Positions 17,940 to 27,639 of a DNA stretch of 64,000 nucleotides are shown here, in pieces (position 1 is the stretch's first letter; every line of letters starts with the position of its first letter). The notes under the pieces were generated by a model. It ran no database searches. It was not told the DNA's origin and was given only the letters and a program-made list of their open reading frames with translations. The position numbers were made by a program, and so were the translations under genes. The DNA is from Acinetobacter schindleri CIP 107287. Lineage in GTDB: Bacteria; Pseudomonadota; Gammaproteobacteria; Pseudomonadales; Moraxellaceae. The stretch lies in NCBI RefSeq assembly GCF_000368625.1, contig NZ_KB849576.1, forward strand, positions 791,297-855,296. Direction: 5' to 3'.

Positions 17940-18349
17940 ACCGCTTAGCTTTTGCTATCTTGCTGGGATTCAACGGTGTACTCATCACGAATTACGCCGT
18001 AGCCGAGACGATGACCCAGGAGCAATTTGATCAGTATATTGCTGAGCAAACGCGTGTGGTCAATGAAAGCAAAGCCATTCTGGATGAACCGCATACAGCG
18101 TTAGACAGACCAAACATCAGCACTGAACGTCAGGTATTATGTGATCGCATTCAGGCTTATCAGAATATTTTGAAAGCTTCTCAGGAAAATAGTCAGTTGA
18201 ATATGGCTTCCATGATGGCGATGGTGGCGAAAAATTATCTGGATCGTCAAAACCAGAGCATGAATAGCTCTGGCATGACTACAGGTGTTTTTTGTAAGAG
18301 CAGGGCAGAACAGCCTGTTGAAGAAGATAAAGCAAAGCCTTTGATTTAG
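17936..18349 (+). CDS. Exported hypothetical protein (137 aa)
   Basis: The ATG at 17936 overlaps the stop of the Imm33-like gene (ATGA). The product begins with a signal peptide (MNRLAFAILLGFNGVLITNYAVAE), followed by a helical Gln/Ser-rich chain with two Cys. No family recognised. Coupling to the upstream gene suggests a shared function, but the partner is cytosolic while this protein is exported. Confidence 0.65.
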   Translation: MNRLAFAILLGFNGVLITNYAVAETMTQEQFDQYIAEQTRVVNESKAILDEPHTALDRPNISTERQVLCDRIQAYQNILKASQENSQLNMASMMAMVAKNYLDRQNQSMNSSGMTTGVFCKSRAEQPVEEDKAKPLI

Positions 18350-18510
18350 GTTAATTTTCTGATATTTAATTTATTAAAACTACATAAAAATAAGATTAAT
18401 GCGAATTTTCCCGGGGAAATACCAATAACAATGAATTATTAGTTAAAATTATTAAACATTAAAAATCGATGGAAGAGATCACCTTATCTTTCTCACTCTT
18501 TATTATTAAA

Positions 18511-18525
18511 AAATAGCCTAAGCAA
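18511..18525 (+). repeat. AAATAGCCTAAGCAA repeat, copy 2
   Basis: Exact 15-bp copy. Confidence 0.7.
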
Positions 18526-18745
18526 TTTTATCTGGTAAATATAATCATAAAAGGGAAGAGATAGTTTTAAATCCATTGATGTCTTACTGAAAAATTAAGA
18601 CTATATTTCCAAAATTAGCCATCAATCATATCCATTTATAGCTCGTACTCATTCAGCTTAATTTATTAAGCTTATTTCCTGATGATTTATCCAAAGCTTG
18701 AGGATTTAAACAGCACCTTCAGCACACTTTAAAAATACATTTGAC

Positions 18746-18760
18746 AAATAGCCTAAGCAA
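18746..18760 (+). repeat. AAATAGCCTAAGCAA repeat, copy 3
   Basis: Exact 15-bp copy, 30 bp before copy 4. Confidence 0.7.
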
Positions 18761-18775
18761 AACTTTATATCTAAT

Positions 18776-18790
18776 AAATAGCCTAAGCAA
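18776..18790 (+). repeat. AAATAGCCTAAGCAA repeat, copy 4
   Basis: Exact 15-bp copy. Confidence 0.7.
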
Positions 18791-18878
18791 AATTTATAAT
18801 TTTAAGAATTAGCAATTGATTAATTTTCAATAAAATTCCAATATCAACAACTAAACTATGAAATCACGGAACTCTCAA

Positions 18879-19649
18879 ATGATCCTCAACTACCAAATTG
18901 CCACTCATGATGACTCAACACTTGTACCAATGGTCTTCATTCATGGTTTATTCGGCAGCTTGAGTAATTTAGGAATGCTGGCGCGACATTTTGCAAGTCA
19001 ACGTACAGTCATTCAGTTAGATCTGCGCAATCACGGTTTATCAGGACATACGGATCAGCATGATTACCATCTCATGTCAAAGGATGTAATTGAAACCATG
19101 AATAGTCTGAAAATCACAAAATTTGTTGTGGTGGGGCATTCTATGGGTGGCAAGGTTGCCATGAAGCTGGCTGATATTGCACGAGATCGGGTAGAGCAGC
19201 TTGTGGTTCTTGATATCACCCCAATCCAATATCATGAAAATCATCATGCAAAAATTTTTGAAGCTTTATTAGCTGTAGAACGTGCCAACGTGAATTCACG
19301 ATCGGATGCGACAAAAATCATGCGTGAATATTTACAAGAAGAAATGGTGATTCAGTTCCTGCTGAAATCCTTTAATAAAGGCAAGTGGCTGTTTAATGTG
19401 CAGGCGCTATATAAGCATTATCAAGATATTCTATATTGGGAAGATCTGACACCAGTTGATATACCAGCACTTTTCTTAAGAGGCGGCAACTCATTTTATA
19501 TTTCCAAACCAGAGCAATTCGCTGCGATTGAACGTCAATTTACTCATGCCAATGTTGAACTCATTGAAGGTGCAGGTCATTGGCTGCATGGTGAAAAGCC
19601 TGCGCAGGTGCTGGAACACATGCAAGCCTTTCTGGATGAAAACCAATAA
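18879..19649 (+). CDS. Alpha/beta hydrolase, YbfF-like esterase
   Basis: I prefer the ATG at 18879 (256 aa, CGGA 8 bases upstream) to the ATG at 18858, which has no ribosome-binding site. The protein has the oxyanion-hole segment VFIHGLFGSLSNL, the RNHGLSGH motif, the nucleophile elbow VVGHSMGGKVA with Ser, and a late GAGHWLHGEKP supplying the catalytic His. This matches the YbfF esterase group. The substrate is unknown, probably short or medium acyl esters. It converges on the T6SS tagX gene. Confidence 0.88.
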   Translation: MILNYQIATHDDSTLVPMVFIHGLFGSLSNLGMLARHFASQRTVIQLDLRNHGLSGHTDQHDYHLMSKDVIETMNSLKITKFVVVGHSMGGKVAMKLADIARDRVEQLVVLDITPIQYHENHHAKIFEALLAVERANVNSRSDATKIMREYLQEEMVIQFLLKSFNKGKWLFNVQALYKHYQDILYWEDLTPVDIPALFLRGGNSFYISKPEQFAAIERQFTHANVELIEGAGHWLHGEKPAQVLEHMQAFLDENQ

Positions 19650-19669
19650 AATCTGGTAGAAGTTGAAGG

Positions 19670-20629
19670 TCAGTATGCAGCTGCTTGTAGCTGACCTTCA
19701 TTAATCAGCTGGGCCGCCATTTCAGCAGTTTTTTTCAGACCCGGCATACGATATTCGGTATGACCATAATCCTTGATTGATTTCCAGCGACCGCCCCAGG
19801 TGAGTCCGACAGATTCTGCCACTTGGCCATAGAGTTCATAACCACGCATCGCCCATGGATCCCGCTCGCTGATCACGACTTTGCCATTCCGTTTAAAGGC
19901 AATATCCGCGGCCAGACCAAACTGATGATAACTTTGATAGCCTTTGGCGCGTGTGGTATTTGGATTCGCTGAAAGTGAATTTTGGCGCTCTGGACTACGA
20001 TAACCTTCTAATAAAACCAGTTCATAGCCATGCTGTTCACGCATAATTTTAAATACCATCAACAAACGCTGTTTATAACGTGGATTAATTTTGTCCCATT
20101 TCCGGTTGGCTGTATTGAGATCGTTATGATGATGACTGTTTGGCAGATGTACATTTCCAGCAGGATTGGGTGAAGGAGTAATCACTTGCGCAGAAACGAC
20201 GTTGGCATAGTAATTTGCTTCTTCCTGCAAGGCTGTTTCAATCAGATGTTCATCTACTTCTGGAGGAGGTGCGAGCACCTGACCATCCAGTAAGCTATAG
20301 ATTTGCGGATCGACTTCGCGGAGATAATTGGCTTCAAAAGTACTGGCAGTAATCGGACGGGTTAAGCTAAAAATGACGATGCTGCTGAATAATGCCAATG
20401 CGGCCAGTAAAATCCACCATTGCTGAATATGCCAATGTGACTGGATTTTCGCTGACGAAGCTGCCTGATTAAATTCCCAAGCCAGCTGTTTGACAGCCAA
20501 AATACGGTTCTTGCCATAGGGTAAAATTTGCGTGAATAAGCTTATCAAACGGATTCTGAAATCATAAGAAACCAACACTAACATGCCGAGGCTAAGTAAA
20601 ATAAAACTGGATAATATGAGGTAGATCAT
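19670..20629 (-). CDS. tagX: T6SS-associated peptidoglycan hydrolase TagX (VanY/M15 peptidase)
   Basis: The 319-aa protein starts with a membrane segment (MIYLILSSFILLSLGMLVLV), has a second one at ~70-90, then a C-terminal M15/VanY-type domain. The zinc-binding pattern is visible: SYHQFGLAADIAF (SxHxxGxAxD) and a terminal GHTEYR. In Acinetobacter this gene (tagX, earlier asaE) encodes an L,D-endopeptidase needed for T6SS assembly, thought to open the wall for the apparatus since no TssJ is present. It is the last gene of the leftward T6SS arm. Confidence 0.88.
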   Translation of the reverse strand: MIYLILSSFILLSLGMLVLVSYDFRIRLISLFTQILPYGKNRILAVKQLAWEFNQAASSAKIQSHWHIQQWWILLAALALFSSIVIFSLTRPITASTFEANYLREVDPQIYSLLDGQVLAPPPEVDEHLIETALQEEANYYANVVSAQVITPSPNPAGNVHLPNSHHHNDLNTANRKWDKINPRYKQRLLMVFKIMREQHGYELVLLEGYRSPERQNSLSANPNTTRAKGYQSYHQFGLAADIAFKRNGKVVISERDPWAMRGYELYGQVAESVGLTWGGRWKSIKDYGHTEYRMPGLKKTAEMAAQLINEGQLQAAAY

Positions 20630-20632
20630 GCT

Positions 20633-21280
20633 TTATGACTGTGCGACTTCAGGATTTTCTTTTGGAGTCTTCGCAGGTGACTGTTCCTGAGTAGACGTAC
20701 TTGCTGTTTTTAGCTCAACAGTTTTTTCTAATTGTTTTGGTTTTGTGGGTTGAGTAACAAGCCTTACATTTATAGGATTTTTTTCAGATTGTTGGATGTC
20801 TTTAGTGGATGTAGTTGAAGATCGAATAGTTTGAGGTTGGGATGTAAGCGGCTTAATTTTATCATTGGTCTGAGGTAAAGGCTTTTGCGCTTGAACACCA
20901 AATGCAGATTCAAAAGGTGAACCAGGATTTTCGGTTTTAGTTGTACTTTCTGGCTTTGCCACCTTAAACATATTGTCAATATTTTGATCAAAACCATCTT
21001 CCGGATTAGGGATATTTTCCTGATCCGACGGCGCACCGGCTGTTTGGATAAGCTGCTCACTATCTAACGTATGGCTTGAGTCTGCGCCTTGATCGCTTTC
21101 TACTGTTAATTGTGCAGCAGTAATGTCTTTATGATCCTGATAATAATGATAACCGAGCAAAGCTGAACCTACTGATAACACCCCAAGTATAAATCCGCTC
21201 AAGAAGTAAAATTGAGGAGAATAAGACAGAGCCTTTACAGGCTGTAAGATAGGAATATGTTTATTATTTTTGTATGCCAT
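20633..21280 (-). CDS. asaD: T6SS-locus membrane protein AsaD-like (215 aa)
   Basis: The product has one membrane helix (residues ~25-47) and a long low-complexity periplasmic tail rich in Pro, Thr, Ser, Gln and Lys. There is no catalytic motif. Its place between tssL and tagX matches the Acinetobacter-specific T6SS gene asaD. It is separated from tagX by three bases. A spacer or scaffold that crosses the periplasm is a reasonable inference but is not shown by sequence. Confidence 0.65.
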   Translation of the reverse strand: MAYKNNKHIPILQPVKALSYSPQFYFLSGFILGVLSVGSALLGYHYYQDHKDITAAQLTVESDQGADSSHTLDSEQLIQTAGAPSDQENIPNPEDGFDQNIDNMFKVAKPESTTKTENPGSPFESAFGVQAQKPLPQTNDKIKPLTSQPQTIRSSTTSTKDIQQSEKNPINVRLVTQPTKPKQLEKTVELKTASTSTQEQSPAKTPKENPEVAQS

Positions 21281-21294
21281 AGTCGGTGCAATAT

Positions 21295-22104
21295 TTATGG
21301 TAAATGGATGGTGATATAAGCCTGTTCTGCAGGAACACTAATCACATTTTGATATTGGGCAAATGCTGCATGGCGGTCTTTAGACAATACATAGTGCAAA
21401 CCCACAAAGCTTGCCAGCGCAAACAGCAGCCAGAAAATCAAAATCCAGAAAAATGGTAATTCGCGGTGAATGATATGTTTAATCTGATCCGGAATGGCCG
21501 AAAAAGGAGAAAAGGCTTTTTTCCCTTTGAGATAATCAATCTCATCGCCGACCCGACTAATCAGACTATTCAGCTGACTCATCGATTCAATCCGGTATTT
21601 TCCATGAAAGCCTAACAATAAACAGTAATGATAGACTTCAAGAACGGCGAGGCGTTCTTTGTCTTTATTGCGGATTTCTTCCATGTATTCAAAGAAACGA
21701 TAACCTGCCAGTTGTGATCCAAACAGACTTAGTTGGAGTGGACTCATCATCCAGAAATTTTGCAGATCAAAAAAATGCGGAGCTTGCTGGGTCACGATGG
21801 TTTCATCGAGTAATGCGCAATAGGCATATTTTGCATCATGAATATCTTTAGCAGAAAATTGCAGTTTTCTCGCCTGAGTCTCAAAACGTGATAGCATATC
21901 CAGTACTTTCTGGCGGAAGGATTCCAAATCGGAAGGTACATACTGATTACGAATCAGAAATACCACATAGAATCCATCATGTAACAGATCGACTAGACTG
22001 GCAGTCGCTGAGTGTGGATGTGTATCTGTATTTGTTATAGCTGTAAAACCGGTGCCAATTTGTCCGTCGTCAAATAGTGAAGGGGCATTATTTAGACTAT
22101 TCAT
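21295..22104 (-). CDS. tssL: T6SS membrane-complex protein TssL (DotU family)
   Basis: The 269-aa protein has the DotU/TssL cytosolic domain (LVDLLHDGFYVVFLIRNQ, DAKYAYCALLDETIV, LLGFHGKY) and one C-terminal membrane helix (FFWILIFWLLFALASFVGL). It lacks a C-terminal OmpA-type peptidoglycan-binding extension; that role may fall to TagN. TssL joins TssM in the inner-membrane complex and contacts the baseplate. Confidence 0.95.
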   Translation of the reverse strand: MNSLNNAPSLFDDGQIGTGFTAITNTDTHPHSATASLVDLLHDGFYVVFLIRNQYVPSDLESFRQKVLDMLSRFETQARKLQFSAKDIHDAKYAYCALLDETIVTQQAPHFFDLQNFWMMSPLQLSLFGSQLAGYRFFEYMEEIRNKDKERLAVLEVYHYCLLLGFHGKYRIESMSQLNSLISRVGDEIDYLKGKKAFSPFSAIPDQIKHIIHRELPFFWILIFWLLFALASFVGLHYVLSKDRHAAFAQYQNVISVPAEQAYITIHLP

Positions 22105-22109
22105 TATTT

Positions 22110-23474
22110 TTATCCATTTACTACAGCAATCAGCTCAATTGAAATGTCCTGGAACCCACTCGGGATATAGACACAAATGGTCTCGGACTCAATCATGTGC
22201 TGATACAGTTCATTATTCGGTTCTATCTCAAAATAGCTCACACCTGAACGTACCGGAATCGCGGTCGGCACCTGAATCAGATGCTGAACTGGCACTGCGG
22301 GTAAAGCGGCAATGACCCGCTGTTCAACATCAACCGTACTGCCTACTTTGAAGCGTATCGGTACATAGGCAATCAGGTCATGGCTTGGCATTACACTACT
22401 GGATACCGCGAGATACAAACGGGTATCCCGGGAAATTTTGTCTGTTTCAAGACTCCCCACCCAATAAGATGGGCGGGTTTCTTTCAGGGTAATACTGATA
22501 TAGCGGTTTGAAATAATCGTATCCAGCAGCTCACGTAAAATGACATCCAGCTGGCCAAAACTGTCCTGTAAATGATGATGCTGATATTGCGGTAACTGGT
22601 CGACAGCATACGTGGTTGAAAAAGTCAGTAATGATCCAATCAGACGCAATAATTCGGAATAGAGACGTTCTGGATGAATGCGTGGATATTGCAGGATGTG
22701 ATTTAGAGTGGCATGGGCAGTATTGAGTGCATTCACCAACCAGAAAGACACAATATCGCCAGAACGGAATTCAATCAGTTTTTGTTCATTTTCACGGTTG
22801 TTGTTCTGAATAGTTTTTATTTTGGCGCGAATAATATTCAAAGTCCGCTTCAGATTATTCAGTAGATTTTCTGAGGCTTCGATATGCAGAATCGGTGGAA
22901 TAAATTTATGATCCAGCACAAAATGCCCTGAGCTTTGGCGTTTCATTGTTGCAATCGGCATATAAAAATAACCATCGAGGGCCTGTTCAGGTTCCTGGCT
23001 GATTTCAAAAATCTTGAATTCCGCACGACGGCGTAACAGGGTAATTTCAGCTGTAGCGGCATTGGTAAATAGATCATGAGTCGAGCTTAAATGGGAATGA
23101 TAACGGCTGGACTGTGAACTATCTTCATGATTAAGATTTTGTTTACTTGCCTGAACCATCGGTAAAGCAAGATAAATAGCCATTTCTGTACGCAGATTCA
23201 GGCTTTCTAGTTGCACGGGCTCAGGTAATAGATCCTGTGAAGGTGCACGATAAATTTCCCCATCTTGCCAGACCATTTCAATCCGGCTGAGTGCCATGAT
23301 ATTCATGCTGAATTGGGCTTCATCAAATTCAATCACTTGAATTCCATAGGCAAAAGGAAAGGTTGCCTGAATCATCTGGTTCAGACGTTGTTCATGATAG
23401 GCATCTTGTAACTGAAAATGCTGAGGTCGTAAAAATAAACCTTCCCCCCAAAGAACTTTTTCTGCTTTAAACAT
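22110..23474 (-). CDS. tssK: T6SS baseplate protein TssK
   Basis: The 454-aa product matches TssK in length and start: VLWGEGLFLRPQHFQLQDAYHEQRL is the family N-terminus. TssK is the trimeric adaptor between the baseplate (TssEFG) and the TssLM membrane complex. It sits five bases from tssL and six bases from tssA in the same leftward operon. Confidence 0.96.
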   Translation of the reverse strand: MFKAEKVLWGEGLFLRPQHFQLQDAYHEQRLNQMIQATFPFAYGIQVIEFDEAQFSMNIMALSRIEMVWQDGEIYRAPSQDLLPEPVQLESLNLRTEMAIYLALPMVQASKQNLNHEDSSQSSRYHSHLSSTHDLFTNAATAEITLLRRRAEFKIFEISQEPEQALDGYFYMPIATMKRQSSGHFVLDHKFIPPILHIEASENLLNNLKRTLNIIRAKIKTIQNNNRENEQKLIEFRSGDIVSFWLVNALNTAHATLNHILQYPRIHPERLYSELLRLIGSLLTFSTTYAVDQLPQYQHHHLQDSFGQLDVILRELLDTIISNRYISITLKETRPSYWVGSLETDKISRDTRLYLAVSSSVMPSHDLIAYVPIRFKVGSTVDVEQRVIAALPAVPVQHLIQVPTAIPVRSGVSYFEIEPNNELYQHMIESETICVYIPSGFQDISIELIAVVNG

Positions 23475-23480
23475 TCAGTC

Positions 23481-24587
23481 TTACCACTCACTATTCGAAT
23501 TATTCATATCGGGTACACCTAGTAACTCTTGCACCTGTTCCAGGGGATTCTCATTTTTAATCACGTGTGCCAGCCATTCGTGTAGCGGCATCTGGCTCCA
23601 GCGAATGGTTTTCTGCAGCATATAACTCACCGGGCTGTGCGGTTCATGTATCTGGAAATAATTAGCAATTTCATTTAAGACTTTCAGCGCCTGTTCCCGG
23701 TTGGCCAGATGATTTTGTGGCTGTAATCTGAATTGAGTCTGCGCAACAGCAGAGACTGTATCCGTATAACCTGGCTGAATTGCTGATTCTTTCGGCTGTA
23801 ATAAGTTTTCATTATTTTGATGTACGATCTGTTCCACTTTATACAGGCGTTTAATCAGGGCAATAATGGAATCAACCTGTTCATCTATTCCAGAAAAACT
23901 CGGTGCATCCAGACCCAATAAATCATCTAGGTTTTTTTTGAGTTGCTGCCAGTGCTGATGAATATCCAAAACCTGCTGGTAGTTTTGGATTTGTACAGAA
24001 CGGGAGGTTGCCTGTAGCAATTGCTCGAAGTTGTGAAGTTCATCATTGCCAGTTAGAGATTCATGACCTTCATCCTGCTGACTTTGACGCAGCCGGATAT
24101 TTTGTTGATGTAAAAATGCCTCATAATTTCCCAAATGATAAAACGGTGCCTGACTGACCACGGGAACCTGTTTCATTAATGCCGGAATCTGGCTGATTAA
24201 GCCTTGCAGTAAACCCAGGCGCTGATCTAAATCATCTTCCTCAATTAAAGGATGTAAATCCGGCCAATATTGCTGAATACTTCGATGGCTCAGTTCCAGG
24301 CCACGGGAAATTCCTTCAAATCCGTGAGTTCTTGCCCAAGCTTCAGCTAACCAGGTGTAAAGTCGCAGGTCTTTGGTTTTATCACTTAACAGCTCAACCG
24401 ATTTATTCAGTACAAACTGCCAGTCTGCCTGACGTGGCTCAGAGATCCAGTCACCTTGATCTAGCAAAGGATCATCTTGAGTTCTGGCCTTTTTAATGGC
24501 ATGAAAGTCATTTGAAAATGAGCAATCCTCCCCACATGGCCGATGATCAGAGATGGGGGCAAGCAGTTGTTCAATATCTAGGGTCAT
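23481..24587 (-). CDS. tssA: T6SS protein TssA (ImpA N-terminal domain)
   Basis: The 368-aa protein has the ImpA_N domain: LLAPISDHRPCGEDCSFSNDF at the start, QADWQFVLNKSVELLSDKTKDLRL and LELSHRSIQQYWPDLHPL. TssA primes and caps the growing sheath-tube. The C-terminal part is helical with Gln-rich stretches. It lies 46 bases downstream of clpV. Confidence 0.93.
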   Translation of the reverse strand: MTLDIEQLLAPISDHRPCGEDCSFSNDFHAIKKARTQDDPLLDQGDWISEPRQADWQFVLNKSVELLSDKTKDLRLYTWLAEAWARTHGFEGISRGLELSHRSIQQYWPDLHPLIEEDDLDQRLGLLQGLISQIPALMKQVPVVSQAPFYHLGNYEAFLHQQNIRLRQSQQDEGHESLTGNDELHNFEQLLQATSRSVQIQNYQQVLDIHQHWQQLKKNLDDLLGLDAPSFSGIDEQVDSIIALIKRLYKVEQIVHQNNENLLQPKESAIQPGYTDTVSAVAQTQFRLQPQNHLANREQALKVLNEIANYFQIHEPHSPVSYMLQKTIRWSQMPLHEWLAHVIKNENPLEQVQELLGVPDMNNSNSEW

Positions 24588-24633
24588 TCTTCACCTGAAA
24601 CTTATTCTTTTTCTTTAATTTTTAAATCTGGCT

Positions 24634-27300
24634 TTATACGGCATCCGTTTTCTTTTTTCGGGTGCGTTTGGTTTTCGCTTTGGGTTGCTGTTGATCTAAA
24701 AGATAAGTAATCTCATCATTTTCAACCTCAATCTGAATTTTCTCAGGCACTTTTTCTTCACTGAGTGCCATTAAAATTTCGGTGGCTAAAGCAGGCAATA
24801 CACTGGTATTAAGAATATGGTCAACATTACGTGCACCGCTATCCACTTCTGTACAACGGCTTAAAATCAGTTCTAACAGATCGCCGCTATAAGTGACTTC
24901 GGTTTTATATTGCATTTGAACACGCTGAATAATTTTACCGAGTTTATGTTTAATAATTTTGAGTAGCAGATCATCATGTAACGGGAAGTACGGTACGATC
25001 TGCATACGTCCCAAGAACGCCGGTTTAAACTGCTGATATAAAATAGGTTTAAGCTGTTCGATCAGCTCCTTTGCACTTGGCCAGTGTTCAGGTTGATGGT
25101 TCAGACAGGCCTGCATGATGGCAGATGAACCAACATTGGAGGTCAGTAAAATTATGGTATTTTTAAAATCAATCAGCCGTCCTTCACCATCTTCTAGCAT
25201 ACCTTTGTCAAAGACCTGATAGAATAATTCCTGTACATCACGATGCGCTTTTTCAATTTCATCCAGCAACACCACGCTATATGGATTGCGGCGAACAGCT
25301 TCAGTCAGCACGCCACCTTGACCATAACCGACATAGCCTGGAGGCGCACCTTTTAATGAAGAAACAGTATGGGCTTCCTGATATTCTGACATACTGATAG
25401 TAATCAGATGTGATTCACCACCATACAATTCATTTGCCAGGGCGAGGGCAGTTTCAGTTTTTCCAACACCACTTGGACCAATCAGTAGGAACACACCTTG
25501 GGGTTTATTCGGATCTTCCAGTCTGGCTTTAGAAGTTTTAATGCCTTGTACCAGTTGCTGCAGGGCATAATCTTGCCCCATCACACGCTGTGCCAGACGG
25601 TTTTCAAGCTCTAATACCTGCCTGATTTCATCATTAACCATTTTACCCACTGGAATACCCGTCCAATCCGAAATGATTTCATGAATGATGCTGACATTGA
25701 CGCGTTCAAAGACCAGTGGATTTTTTTGCTGTACTTCAACTAGTTCTGCACGTAACGCCGCAATTTTTTGACTGGATTTTTCATCCTGGTCTTGTGCCTG
25801 AAACTGCCGGATCTGCTGAACAAGGTGCAATTCATGTTGCCATTGATCTTCCAGACATTGGATGCTGTGCTGAAGCACTACAATTTTTACTGAAAGATCA
25901 TTAAGTCGTTCATGATGAATGGGCAGGTTCTGGTTTTCTTGAGTGAGTAATTTATGCTCCAGTTCCAGATTATGCAATTGTGCCTGCAGTTGATCGAGTT
26001 GTGCCGGTTGAGTATTCTGAGTCAGTGCAACGCGTGCGGCGGCAGTGTCTAAGACACTAATTGCTTTATCGGGTAACTGACGTCCACTAATATAGCGATG
26101 CGACGCATGTACCGCAGCAATAATCGCTTCATCATCAATCTGCAAATTAAAATGCTGAACCATTACTGGAATCATGCCGCGCAGCATATCAATCGCGACT
26201 GCTTCTGTCGGCTCCTCAACTTTGACGACCTGAAAACGGCGGCTGAGCGCTGCATCTTTTTCAAAATACTGTTTGTATTCCGTCCACGTGGTTGCAGCAA
26301 TAGTACGTAATTCACCTCGTGCAAGTGCTGGCTTGAGTAAATTCGCAGCATCATTCTGACCGGCCTGGCCACCCGCACCAATCAGGGTATGCGCTTCATC
26401 AATAAACAGGATGATTGGATAGGCAACACTTTGTACTTCCTGAATTACTTGTTTCAGTCGGTTCTCAAATTCACCTTTGACACTGGCGCCTGCCTGTAAC
26501 AGCCCCATGTCCAGCACATGTAATTGCACATTTTTCAGGGCATCAGGGACCTGTTGCTGGGCAATTTTGAGAGCCAATCCTTCCACTACAGCCGTCTTGC
26601 CGACTCCCGGCTCACCTGTCAAAATCGGATTGTTCTGACGACGGCGCATCAAAATATCCAGCATCAGACGAATTTCAAATTCACGCCCAATGACTGGATC
26701 AATTTTTCCTTGAATAGCTTTCTGCGTCAGATTGATGGTGTATTGATCCAGCGCAGGAGTTTTCTTTGCAGTCGTTTTAGCATTTTGATGAGCTACTGGC
26801 TGAGACGTTACTAATTGAGCTGACACATTTTCAATACTGTCCTGGCACAAATCCAGGAACTGATGCTTCATTGTATCAATTGGAATCAGCTCAAAAATTG
26901 CGGATGAACGCATCGCAATTTGAGACAGTTCAGACGCAGTCAGTAAAGCCACAAGCAGATGACCACTACGAATGACGGGTTCTTTTTCAGCGGAGGCCAG
27001 CAGCCATGCCTGCTCAAGTAAGCGGATAATTGACGTGGCAAAAATAGGGGTGCGCGAATTGCCTTTGTTAAGCTGAAATAAACTTTTATTTAGATCATCT
27101 AGCAGAGCTTCTTTAGAAAGTTTATAGTTTTTAAGCAATAACTGGACATCATTTAGCTGGTTATGCGAGAGTAATTCGAGAAAAAAATGTTCAATTTCGA
27201 TTTCGTAATTTTGCTGATGAATACAGGTGTTGGCAGATTTCTCAAGACATAAACGTGCATGATCAGATAATTTAGTAATTAAAATTTTCAGATTATTCAT
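24634..27300 (-). CDS. clpV: T6SS sheath-recycling ATPase ClpV (TssH)
   Basis: I start at the ATG at 27300 (888 aa). An in-frame TTG at 27333 is less likely. The protein has an N-terminal Clp repeat domain, a first AAA+ module (GEPGVGKTAVVEG, ILFIDEAHTLIGAGG), a coiled middle domain (residues ~415-540) and a second AAA+ module (GPSGVGKTETALALA, VVLLDEIEKAH). The GAGGQ after the first Walker B distinguishes ClpV from ClpB. It disassembles contracted TssBC sheaths. The basic C-terminal tail (KAKTKRTRKKKTDAV) is notable. First gene of the leftward arm. Confidence 0.96.
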   Translation of the reverse strand: MNNLKILITKLSDHARLCLEKSANTCIHQQNYEIEIEHFFLELLSHNQLNDVQLLLKNYKLSKEALLDDLNKSLFQLNKGNSRTPIFATSIIRLLEQAWLLASAEKEPVIRSGHLLVALLTASELSQIAMRSSAIFELIPIDTMKHQFLDLCQDSIENVSAQLVTSQPVAHQNAKTTAKKTPALDQYTINLTQKAIQGKIDPVIGREFEIRLMLDILMRRRQNNPILTGEPGVGKTAVVEGLALKIAQQQVPDALKNVQLHVLDMGLLQAGASVKGEFENRLKQVIQEVQSVAYPIILFIDEAHTLIGAGGQAGQNDAANLLKPALARGELRTIAATTWTEYKQYFEKDAALSRRFQVVKVEEPTEAVAIDMLRGMIPVMVQHFNLQIDDEAIIAAVHASHRYISGRQLPDKAISVLDTAAARVALTQNTQPAQLDQLQAQLHNLELEHKLLTQENQNLPIHHERLNDLSVKIVVLQHSIQCLEDQWQHELHLVQQIRQFQAQDQDEKSSQKIAALRAELVEVQQKNPLVFERVNVSIIHEIISDWTGIPVGKMVNDEIRQVLELENRLAQRVMGQDYALQQLVQGIKTSKARLEDPNKPQGVFLLIGPSGVGKTETALALANELYGGESHLITISMSEYQEAHTVSSLKGAPPGYVGYGQGGVLTEAVRRNPYSVVLLDEIEKAHRDVQELFYQVFDKGMLEDGEGRLIDFKNTIILLTSNVGSSAIMQACLNHQPEHWPSAKELIEQLKPILYQQFKPAFLGRMQIVPYFPLHDDLLLKIIKHKLGKIIQRVQMQYKTEVTYSGDLLELILSRCTEVDSGARNVDHILNTSVLPALATEILMALSEEKVPEKIQIEVENDEITYLLDQQQPKAKTKRTRKKKTDAV

Positions 27301-27639
27301 GTATTTCTCATTATTTATTCTTACAAGGCACAATCTTTTTAAGGTTTGAAAGATAGGATTGTGCTGTTGTTGTTATTTATTTGCATGACTGCAATTGAAT
27401 CAGTTCTTCTGATCAATTTTACCCTAATATTTATATGTTTTTAAAAGAATAAAAGTCATATAATCTTTAACATTTTTTAGAGACTGTTAAAAAATATTTT
27501 ACAAAAGTCAATTTTTGTTGTTGACTTAGTGTGATCATTTTTTGTTAAATTCGCAAGATGATTTTTAAATAATAAATACAGAAAAGTCATTTCAAGTAAA
27601 AAATTAAACAACCAGAAAAAGAAAAGTTTGAGGCTAATT
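27301..27639. promoter_or_regulatory. Divergent promoter region between the two T6SS arms
   Basis: This 339-base A+T-rich stretch separates the leftward clpV operon from the rightward asaA operon, so it must hold both promoters. It contains runs of A/T and TTGTTGTTGACTT near 27515-27527, a possible -35 region for the rightward arm. No activator site can be named from sequence alone. Confidence 0.6.

Larger units (their letters stand above)
18350..18878. other. 529-base A+T-rich spacer with three copies of the AAATAGCCTAAGCAA repeat
   Basis: No gene is seen. Three exact copies of a 15-bp repeat lie at 18511, 18746 and 18776, the last two spaced exactly 30 bp start to start. The last copy ends about 90 bases before the esterase gene. 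Confidence 0.5.
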
